Below, in pieces: positions 22,249 through 32,300 of a stretch of 64,000 nt of DNA (position 1 is the stretch's first letter; the number at the start of each line of letters is the position of its first letter). Under the pieces are notes generated by a model. It made no database searches. It was not told the DNA's origin and worked only from the letters and a program-made list of their open reading frames with translations. This DNA is from Oscheius onirici (Eukaryota; Nematoda; Chromadorea; Rhabditida; Rhabditidae), in the NCBI GenBank assembly GCA_932521025.1, contig OW051472.1, forward strand, positions 4,774,001 through 4,838,000, written 5' to 3'. The position numbers were made by a program, and so were the translations under genes.

Positions 22249-25200
22249 ATGCTCCATTCGGCCAAATTCGTGATCTCCGACCGCGTTCGATCAGCTTTGG
22301 TCTCAAAAAAGGGCGTAGTGGCACTAGAAAGTACAGTAATCACCCACGGTTTGCCGTATCCGCAGAACTTGGAGTAAGTCTGGTCCTTTTTGATCTAGAT
22401 ATTGACTTTAGAACAGCAAAAGCGCTAGAAAATGAAGTCCGACAAGAGGGATGTGAGCCAGCAACCATTGCTGTGATGGGAGGAAAAATTCACGTTGGAT
22501 TGACGGATGGACAACTACAGGAAGTGGCGGATACTATGGATTCTGTCAAAGTCTCTAGACGGGACATCGCTTATACTCTGAACAAGGTATGTTTTTATTT
22601 GCTTTTGAAAAGTATAAAGGATCTTCAAGACTTTGAGAAAAGAGTCGCAGTGCGAAGTACTGACCACTTGTCCGAAATTTGATTAACAAGGTTGGCAACG
22701 CCCTTCCAGGGCTAAAGTATAAATTCATGACTTCGCTCTGTCACGGAGCCCTAGTCGTGGTTTCCCTTTCATTCCTCCTTTGTTACTCTCCTCCAGTCAC
22801 TCTCCCTGACCCTCCAAAGAAACTACCAAAATTGTATTGGAACCTACTGTCCTACTATCCCTTCCAATCTCCTCTTGTCACTCTGTTCCAGTCATACAGT
22901 CCCAGCAAGAAACTACCAAAGTCATAGAACCCTTCGTGCACTTGCTTTTCCTGTCGTGACTTGTTAAAAACTAAGTTGCGCACAAAGCTACCGTCCTTAT
23001 CCTCAATTAGAACTTCAGACACACACACACAGACACTTGGGAGCAATTTAAAATAGATAAAAATATTCAGAATGTGATAGGCGGAACCACGGTCGCAGCC
23101 ACTATGTTTTTGGCTCATCAAGCCGGGATCCAAGTTTTTGCAACAGGAGGAATTGGAGGAGTTCATCGAGGAGCAGATCAAAGTATTTTTACATTCCACT
23201 GTTTTTTACTTTTCCTTCAGCTTTCGACATTTCTGCCGACTTGTTAGAACTAGCCAGAACTCCAGTTTCCGTTGTCAGTGCTGGAGTCAAAAGTATTCTA
23301 GACATTTCAAAAACTGTAGAGTTTCTGGAAACACATTCTGTCAATACAATTGTTTACGGAGCGAGAAATGAGTTTCCCGGATTCTTTACCCAGAAATCTG
23401 GATGCAAGGGTCAGTTCAATACGATGGATTTGGAAGAAGTGGCCAAAGTTATTGGTTTGTCTAGAAGAAATTATTAAAAAAAGGTCTTTTCCAGAACTTT
23501 CGAAAGAACTCGGTCTAAAGGCTGGAACTGTACTCGCATGTCCCATTCCGGAACAGTTTCAGGCTGACGGAAAACTGATAGAAGATGGAATTCAAGAAAC
23601 TTTGAGAATGGCTAGGTTCCGAGTTTTAGACTCCAGACTTATTGTCTTTTTCAGCGAGAAAAACATCAGAGCTCAACAGGTTACGCCTTTCATTTTGAAG
23701 ACTGTAAACGAATTGACAAAGGGTGCTTCAATGAAAACGAGTAAGTCATTTCTCTGTCAGTTTTTCCTCCACAATTCCAGACATTGCTCTGCTCAAAAAC
23801 AACGCAAAAATTGGAGCTCAGCTGGCCAAAATACTGGCCAAAGCGAGTAGATCCCCGATTCAAGGCCAAAAATCTTTCGCTGTCCCCGATCTCCCGAAGA
23901 AGCCCAAAGTGGTATGACCATCGTCTTTGCATAATAAAGTTTTTACTCTCTAGACTGTTATCGGTGCGACAATAATCGACGTAGAAGCTTGTACCCAAGA
24001 GGAGGTAAAGGTTAGTCAAGCCCCATATAGTCTCTGCGGAGCTGATCGGACCTCCTTTAGATTGGCACGTTCGCGAAACTTTTGAGTCGGAAAATATTCA
24101 TCCTCATCCTCGTCGTAGTCTCTGAAACTGTCGGTGTTTTTCTTTTGGAGAGACTTACCCTGAAACCTCTTGGATGAAAAAGATCCTTCTTATATCTTCA
24201 CGCAGCACAAACACCACTAGACATTTGAGGGGAAGGAGGACAAAGTAGATCAAAAGGGCGACTTGGTCCGCCTTGTTATGGAGCCATTGGAGCAGGGGTC
24301 GCGTGCAGGAGGAAGTAGATGAGCCACAGTGAGATGCTGAAAGACAGAGTAAGGTTAAAATAGCTTTTTTTTCAATTGGCGTAATAGGATTTTTAAATTT
24401 TCTTCTTACCAATACTCCTGCACGTTTTTATTACATTTCCATCGGGGCAGCAGTCCAGATTTCCGCTGATCTCCGTCCACAGAGTACAATTAGGTCTTTT
24501 CTGAAAGTATTTAATCGCTTGTCTTAACTCATTTCTACCACAGTTCCCACAGTTTCTGCAAAGCTTTTGTGCACAGAACTCATCCATCCCGCCATTGGAT
24601 TGATCATGGCAACATCCGCTACCACCAGACTGATTATAAGAATCCAGAAAACTTTCAGAAGAGAGATTTTTGAGCCGCACGTTCCAGCAAAACCGCAAAT
24701 ACAGGCAATTATCTGGAAAATGGTTTTAAACCAGGAAAAAAACTACCTGAAAGCCTATCAAGGCCACGCATATTTTCGGAATTGCATCGTGTTGACTGAT
24801 AGGGAAGGGGGCGATCCACGGATCGGAGAAAAACTTGGCACCGAGGTAGAGCAATAGAAATTCGAGTAGAACTATTGTAAAGTTGACCGAATAGAGCCAA
24901 ACTTTGTGGTGAAGCATGTTCGACCCGGAAACTAGAGAACGGGTGGAAGGGCAGGGGAAATTAATCTAATGAACAAATACTGTACAGAAAGATGGCGGAT
25001 CGTATGAGGGAATGACGTTACAGAGATGTGGAGGCGTCGGGAGGAACCATGCTGATGCCTTGAGCAGGTAAAATTATGAGACAGTTAAAGAGAGACTATT
25101 CTTTAGACTAGGCTGTGAGACGACATTCATCTCCGCAGTCGGAAAAGATGCCCACTCCAAGTTCTTCTTCGATAACTGCAAGCACATGGATACCAGTCGC

Positions 25201-26467
25201 ATAGCTGAAGTCGAAGATCTGCCAACGGCCTCTTACTTTTCCTTCAATTGCAAAGGAGACATTTGGTTTGGAATCAGCTCAATAGGACTCATTGTCGACC
25301 GAATTTCTCCCAAGCTAGTGGCTCAAAATGAGGACGCGATCAAAAACTCGGAATTCCTAGTTTTAGATGGAAATATCTCGATGGAGACGATGACAAAAGC
25401 TGTAGAAATTGCTCAGAAACACGAGGTTCCAGGTAGATTCATCCGAGTTTCGAAAAATCTTTATCTCATTTCAGTCTGGTTCGATCCGGCCGATTATCAC
25501 AAGGCCCACAAGATAATAGATTGTGGGAAGCTGCCAGGGGTTCGCTACGCCAGTCCAAATGTGAACGAGTTCAAAATGATGGCGAAGAGACTAGGAATCG
25601 TTGTTACTGACGATGTTTGTGAATCCAAAGAAGCGATGGAAGAGTTTATTGCGACAAGAACAGATCTCTGGAAACGTTTCGACTTGCTACTGGTGTCCAT
25701 GGCAGAAAAAGGCTCTGTCATACTTAGCAGGTAAAGACAAGAACCAGTGAGGATTGTAAATTCCTCTGTTCAGACATCTAAGATAAGAAACCTTTTCAGG
25801 AATTCTTCCTCTTCGACGCCCAAAACAACTCTTCTACGTAACCCTGTCGACCCAAAAACGATTGTTTCGGCTTCAGGAGCTGGGGATTGGTTTGTACATT
25901 TGAAAAAAAGACAAAAAAGCAGGGTTGGGAGCGGGCCGGGCCGGCCCGGGCTCGGGCCTGAAATCTCGGGCCCGGAACGGGCCCGAAGGAAAAAATTGGG
26001 AAAACATGGGTATTTTTCTGGTTTTTAGTGTTAAAATTGTGAAAAAAGACATAATTTGATACTCTATTATGCAATCCTTACTTAGTACTAAAACATACTA
26101 AAAAAAATTATTATAATATGAGTACCGTAAATATTCGAATAGAGGCACCTCTCGAATAGTGGCGCACCAAAACAGGGGTACTGAAAAATAGTGGCGCAGT
26201 GCCTCTATTCGAATATTTACGGTACCTTTATTTTTGACCCCCACCCCCTTCCTCAGCTAAATCTGGAACGTCGGGCCTAGACGGCCGCCCGGCCCCGCCC
26301 GTTCCCAACCTTGCAAAAGAGTTTCCAGCCTCAACAGTGGCATCATTTCCGGTCTCCTCCATCGACTCCCATTTGAAAAGTCACTGGATCTCGGTCTTCG
26401 AGCAGCTGCCTGTTCCTTAATTTCAACGGATGCTGTTCCGGAAAGTCTCAACAACTTGAAGTTTTGA
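22249..26467 (+). CDS. Bifunctional pseudouridine-5'-phosphate glycosidase / pseudouridine kinase
   Basis: Exons: 22249-22373, 22412-22586, 23071-23182, 23221-23454, 23495-23615, 23655-23740, 23781-23911, 23954-24003, 24988-25067, 25107-25432, 25475-25730, 25800-25889 and 26329-26467. The N-terminal half is PsuG-like: [55 protein letters not shown] and PIPEQF. The C-terminal half is a PfkB-family kinase: [33 protein letters not shown] and a GAGDC[LN]SG active-site loop formed across the last intron. PsuG splits pseudouridine 5'-phosphate to uracil and ribose 5-phosphate, and the kinase makes that phosphate from pseudouridine, so the fusion would salvage modified nucleoside. Frames join at every intron except 24004-24987, where one base appears to be missing. 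A poly(A) signal overlaps the stop. Confidence 0.88.
22685..23053 (+). repeat. Dispersed direct repeat, copy 2 (intronic)
   Basis: About 370 bp, starting AACAAGGTTGGCAACGCCC and ending GAGCAATTTAAA, within the 22587-23070 intron of the pseudouridine gene. It matches copy 1 at both ends and in the block CCTGTCGTGACTTGTTAAAA, and contains roughly 90 bp extra in the middle. It shares orientation with copy 1. Confidence 0.75.
24015..24917 (-). CDS. Tetraspanin nested in an intron of the pseudouridine gene
   Basis: Exons on the minus strand: 24917-24747, 24712-24539, 24500-24410, 24336-24159 and about 24121-24015. The order is typical of tetraspanins: TM1 ([18 protein letters not shown]), a short first loop, TM2 ([20 protein letters not shown]), TM3 ([20 protein letters not shown]), a large extracellular loop with cysteines including LDCC (in place of the usual CCG) and further single Cys residues, then TM4 ([20 protein letters not shown]) and an acidic tail ending RLYGA. 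All introns are about 35-75 nt. The gene lies wholly within the 24004-24987 intron of the gene on the other strand. Tetraspanins organise membrane microdomains with other receptors; a partner cannot be inferred. The exact frame of the last exon is slightly uncertain. Confidence 0.8.
25920..26313. mobile_element. hAT-like MITE in an intron
   Basis: A 394-bp element with imperfect terminal inverted repeats (left CAGGGTTGGGAGCGGGC, right end complement CAAGGTTGGGAACGGGC). It is flanked by an 8-bp target duplication with one mismatch (CAAAAAAG at 25912-25919 and CAAAAGAG at 26314-26321). The 8-bp duplication and CAGGGTTGGG-type end are typical of hAT elements. No transposase frame is present, so it is non-autonomous. 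It sits in the last intron (25890-26328) of the pseudouridine gene, 15 nt ahead of the acceptor. The GC-rich CGGGCC repeats at both ends stand out against the AT-rich background. Confidence 0.75.
26123..26224. mobile_element. Palindromic element nested in the hAT-like MITE
   Basis: A 102-bp sequence with perfect 26-bp inverted ends (TACCGTAAATATTCGAATAG... at 26123-26148 and its complement at 26199-26224). The inner part repeats TAGTGGCGCA-like units. It can form a long hairpin and lies inside the 25920-26313 element, so it either inserted there later or is part of that family's consensus. Confidence 0.7.
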
Positions 26468-26472
26468 ATAAA
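26466..26472 (+). terminator. Poly(A) signal of the pseudouridine gene
   Basis: The sequence TGAATAAA joins the stop codon directly to an AATAAA hexamer, so the 3' UTR would be very short. Confidence 0.5.
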
Positions 26473-29385
26473 AGATGAGCGTCACTGGACCATTAAATTT
26501 TACTGGCGGAGGACAGGAATTCTTGAACTGTCTAAAGAGCTATCAGCGTTCCTCCTGGACATAAAAATTGCTGGGTGTGGCAGTTTCCGGGAAATCGCCA
26601 CCTCTTTTTTGCACAATACCGTAGTCTGTTTGCGCATGAGAGACAGCTGACTCTTGGCACTTTTTGGACAATGGGTGGAGCTGTTGGGAAACGTTGCAAC
26701 AGAAAGAAATATAGCACAACTTTGGTCAACTAGAGTCTCATATGATTCAGGTTCTGTTAAGGTAAAAAATATATAGAATCAGATAGAATGAGAGACAATT
26801 GATGAAGTGAGAAAAAGATAAAATATGGAGCAAAGGCACAATTCGAGATACCCAAAATGATTTGTAGTTTGAAGTCAGAATTGAATACTGAACGGTATAA
26901 GTTCGGCAACCACCCCAAATAATTTCGGCAACTCGTATCGTTTTCACGAATGATTGTAACTTAATCTATCTCAGCTTATCTCAGCTGTGTAACTCATTCC
27001 TGACTCTAAACTCTCTCAGATTCGTATTGCTTTCTGACCATTTACCATAACGGTGAAGGAAGAGGAAAAAGGATTTGTCCTCTCTTGCCCTGTGCGTCAA
27101 AGTCAGTGCAATAAAACTAGGTGTTTGCCTTTCCAAAGTGCCACACCTTTGGCAACAGTTCAGAGCCTGGTATCCTTTTGCTGTAAGTGAGAGAACTTCT
27201 CAAGGAGTCCTCCTTTTTCTCGAAATACCTTAATCATTTAAACGTCTTCATTGTGTTCCTCCCTTTCTATCTTCCATTTCGATGTCTACATAGTATTGTA
27301 CTGTTCTGAGTCTCGATTTCAGCCGTAAAAGCCGTTGGGGAGAAGGCGACATTTTGCCAGTCTCTTTGAAAGATAAGGACCAGCGTCCCCTTCTCTTGGC
27401 TCTTCAATACAACCCCCTCTGAACACGTAGTATGACTAGTCGATTAGGAATTTGGCTCTCAGTGATCCAGAATGATTAACTTTTGTGCACTTCAGTAGGA
27501 GATTCGCGGGACTTATTGCACTTATAACTTTGGTTATACTCGTAATATCTTTAACTTTGATGCTTGTAACTAGGACAGTCTTCAGTATTTTTTCATTCCA
27601 GAAGCAAAACAGTTGTAACGACCAAATGTTGTCGCTTTATATTTCGAGAATTTAACCTCCGCCTAGATGGTTTTAACGAGTTATAACGCTTTACATTCTT
27701 TTAGAAAATCTGCAAGAAAATCCGTTTTCTGACTTTCTATGTATTTGAATGAAGAACAAAGTTAGTTGTTGTTGAACCTTTTGAATAGAGTTTCTTCTTT
27801 GCAGTCTTACAAACTTACTTTGTTCTTTAGTTTCAACCCATTCAACCCTGTGTACATTCTCAAGTCTCTCAGACACAAGTTTCTCCTTTTTCCTCTGGTA
27901 TTGTAGACTACGGTGTGGAAGGTTAGAACATGCATTTTACCTAATATTTTATTCCTGTGATTCAGCGCTAAGTTGTCTTACCGATAAAGACTGATTCATG
28001 CTTACAATGAAACAGATCATCGCCTCTTTTTTTCCGCAGACTCGCATTACAGCTTGTGCATGTTATCAGGGAGCAACGCCCCCCGTTAATGGACAGGCTT
28101 GTAAACTTTTTGTCATTCCTTCCTGACAAGTTTACCGCATTGAAATTCTTGTTACGATGACTTGTTCTGAACGACTATTTCTGCTATATCTACAAATTAT
28201 TACATCTATTTAAAATTATGCACAGAGGGTTCGAAGAAGATTCTTTTTTAATATCCTTTTTACCGCGCTGTCTACCGTACCCTTCTTCTTTTCAAACGAT
28301 CCAACGGCAGGGGATACCTGTGTCTAATCAAACAGTTCTAATCCTCTTCCCTTTAATCGTCTTCCGAATCGAGCTTAAACGGTCTTTTGGGAAGAAAAAG
28401 AGCCAACGTCACATCAGTTATTGGCCTCATTTTATTGCTTTTTGCTAGATGCCTTTGGCCAGATCAGCGACCGGAAGTTGCTCGATGGCATCTCATTTTC
28501 TGTAGACAATTGACGAGTTTTACAAGAAGAGTTGAACTCTATTCACTTTGATACAAACGTTTACTATACTTTCAATAATCAGTTCCCAAAAAGAAATACA
28601 AGAAAAATAGCCAATGTTAGGCGTGCTCACATCATCCTAAGGCAAAACCGTCCAGATTTTAAGCTCTTATCAAATCCCGTGTTTGCACTTTTTAGGACAG
28701 GAACGTACCTCCCCGGCGCCGCCCTTTAGCAGTTCGGAAGTCCTTTAATTCATTTTAAAGATATTTTAGACGTTCCTATTTGTGCTATCTTTTTCGACTT
28801 CCTCTTTCTTTTGCAAGAAAAGAGTTCCGGTAACGCTTTGTCAAACAAAAGATAACCAGCTTCACACCTCTCTCTTGGGAAAGATTGTAGTCTGAGACAA
28901 GAGGATTAGTCTTTTGCACTTGTGTCTGGTCTAGAGAGGAATTAAGACGAGTAAGCTATCATCTATCGGCTCTTTCAAACGTATGTATTGTACAAACCGT
29001 TTTTATGAAGGCAATAGGCATATGGCGAAACTTGGCCAAGTCTATAAAAGAATCCGTATTAAACTGTCTTGAAAAATCTTCCACATAATTTTTCATAAAT
29101 CCTGGCAGAAAGATCGCAAAAAAAATTATTGCTCTTCACGAAAGTAGTCCTTAGATAGCCCTTTAATCCCTCTTTGCAAGCTTTTTAAGTAACTCTTTCT
29201 CAGATTTCTTACCTTCTCGGAATCGATTGATACTTTTCTTCGATGCCATGGCGTAAGATTTATTGTGGGGCAACCAGATAAGCTTCGCGGTTTATCGTCC
29301 CGACAGGGGGAAATTCTTGTGCAAGAACACCTTTTCCTCTCGGCTCCAACGTAAAGACAACTTTTCAGGGTAACCGCCCTCGAGG
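26468..29385. other. 2.9-kb intergenic region
   Basis: AT-rich sequence between the pseudouridine gene and the mucin. It contains only short isolated open frames with no consistent splice partners, no transposon ends that I can pair and no tRNA-like B box. It probably holds the upstream control region of the mucin gene. Confidence 0.4.
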
Positions 29386-32300
29386 ATGGCTAAGAAATGG
29401 CCAAAGGCTATGACCTTGGTCTTTCTCGCAGTCCTTGTCATAGTTGTGGCTGTGGCAGTCGTTCTGACTGTAGTTTTGACGACCAAAGGCAAATGTTGGT
29501 CTTTTTGTTCCCAATGAGAAAAGAATCTGTTTCAGCTACGAAGAACGATAACAATGGTGGAGTTCAGGCGTCAAATGTTCTATCTTTAGCCTTATATGTT
29601 GGACAGGATGACACTGCTCCGTCAAATAGTGCTCTGAGATTCAAGAGAGATGCGACACCTACTGACACCGCTGCTACTGACTGTAGTTTTGAGGCGGTGA
29701 GCGATTTGGTTGCACTTCAGTAGAGTCTTCGACGGCTGGCGCCTGCGGCGTTCTGAAGTACGAAATAAATTCTGTCCAAGTTCTAGATTCCCATCCAAAT
29801 CGCCTAATCGTTTGACAAAACATAACTTCTCACGACGACCTCTTTCTCACTCCAAGTTCGAAACTAAATATCTTATCTTGATAATTTTTGACCATTTGAG
29901 GTCCCGGACAAACAAACATCCAAACAGAGTCCACCACAGACACCATTGCGCTTTAGATAGTTTAGATCTATGTTTGTTTGGATAACTAACGAGTCTTGAT
30001 GATGTGTATGGATACAAATTCCTGGGCGGCTGTTGAAGTAAAATCATATTAACATTTCAGGCAAGAACTGCAGCTGTGAACATTGTCAGTACCATGCCCG
30101 GTGACTCACAGCAATTTAGTATTATCAAGTACACCGACACGGCAGTTCATAATGGACCGTTGAATCAGGCAGATGCTTTGGTTTTTCTTGGAAAACTGGG
30201 GAAAGACACCAGTTCTGCATTTGCGCAATCACCGTATGTCATGCACAATATTTTCAAATTACCACGAGAATTCCAGTGTCATTGACCAGTACAACCAGCA
30301 TCTGAAAGACTCCCGTCAAAACGACTTGGTTCATTTTGTGCCATGCAAAGGTGCAACCAGTGACTAGTAAGAGTAAATGAAATAGAAGTGCGATCGTTTT
30401 CAGTACGTCGACCTCTGACTATGCCCAGTTCACCAAATCTATAGCTATGCTGGCTTCAAATAATGACACACAGAAGGTTATGTTGGTCTCGACCGGTGTT
30501 GATGACAGAACTCTCAACCAGACATACTATCAGCCAGTTACACAGAATCTTACGGATACGAACAAGTTTGGAATGGCTTCTGGTAATAATGTCTCGTCGA
30601 CTGTGGTCAAAGAATTGGGTGAGTTTTTGTTTTGCCTACTTAAAAATTACCATTTTGTAGCACCTATCACAACCTTGGCTCCTGCAACAAAAGCTCCAAC
30701 CACAGCAGCGCCCACGACTTCGAAGGCAACGTCCGCGTCGACCCCGAGCACGTCACCAACTTCCTCTCCATCAACACCCAGTACAAAACCGCCTCCAGTA
30801 ATTACTGCTTCTTCCAAGAGTTCCGTCAAGACGACAATTGTAACTACGACATCAACAACGGAATCTCCTCCAGTAACGACCACTTCGCCTACAATAAAAA
30901 CGACAAATACACCTCTGAGCACCATCAGTTCGACTTCGGTAGAACCAATTACAGCCTCTACCTCTTCTCCAAGTACGAGTACAGCGAGCTCAACATCCAG
31001 TGATTCTTCGACTACTACTTCTTCTGAAAGTACTAGCACCAGTCACGTAACTTCTTCGACTTCACCGCCAGATCATACAACACCAACAACAGGGTCATCT
31101 TCTACAACGGGTCAAGCCACTGGATCGTCGACAGCATCTTCAACGAGCCAATCGACCACGATGTTGTATACAACCAATCTGCCCACAACAAGTCAGACAC
31201 CAGAGATCACTACCATCGTTTCTTCAACTTCACAACAAACGTCTCAAAAGACTTCTACCGCTCAAACAACACAAAGCAGCACTGCCAGTCCAAGTACAGC
31301 TGGATCCACAAGCGGGTCAAGCACTATCCTCAGCACTAGACCTACAACAATGGGTTCTTCGAGTACTCAAGGTTTTATCCGTCTTTTTATGTGAAAAAGA
31401 TTTTGCAGCACAAACTACCGCTTCCACTCAACCGATTGTTAGCTCAACAACTGTGACTACTCAAGGAAGTTCAACTACCACTGGAGGAAGTACCGCAGGG
31501 TTCACTAGTACCATGCAGCCCATAGCCACTTCAAGTATTGAAACATCTACTTCTACTCAGACCACTGGTAGAGATCTTGTCAGAGAACAAACGTTATCGT
31601 TCAGGTTCGCCGTCCACTTCTCAAAGCACGAGTCAGCAGACGACTACCAATCCTGCTTCATCTACAGGAGCCACCAGTACCACGTCTTCTGGTTCTTCAA
31701 CAACAGGTTTGTCAGTAGGTAGACAGAATGATCCACACTTTTCAGTAGGAAGGACCACTCAGTCTGTTACCACTGGATCTATCTCCACTTCTCAGAGCAC
31801 GCTAGCAACCAGCACCATCTCTATTCCGACTACAACTGTTCGATCAACAACAGGTAAGCCTTCTGTTCCGTTTTCGTTTCTACGCTCTTAATGTTTTGTT
31901 AGTTAGTGGGTCAACTCAGAGTCAGGAAACGTCCCCGAGTGGGTCGAGTACAGTTACGGTGACTTCTAGCACAACTGAGCAAACTACTGGATCGTTCTCG
32001 AGTAGAACGACGGAGGGAGTAACTGAATCAACCAGGGTAGTCAGTACGACTACGGAGGGAGCAACTTCGAGCACTAGTCCAGAAAGCTCGATTGTTCCGT
32101 TTACTACTACCAACCCACCAACTTCTACAGTAATCCTGACGACCGCTTCCTCTAGTACTGGATCTCCTGCATATACAGAAGGTACCACAGAAGGGTCAAC
32201 TTCCACAATAAACTTCCCAAGCAGCACAGTATCTCCAAGTACTGTAACTTCTGGCAGCTCCTCAAGTCAGGGAACTGTCAGTCAGTCGATATCGACCACT

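Noticed and set aside
25918..26010. GC-rich stretch read as coding extension of the kinase (open frame through 26028)
   Set aside because: The kinase active-site loop GAGDC[LN]SG is only restored when this stretch is spliced out, and it is the end of a MITE.
26123..26224. CRISPR-like or hairpin RNA gene
   Set aside because: It is a single palindrome in a eukaryotic intron, without repeated units and spacers. A nested MITE explains it better.
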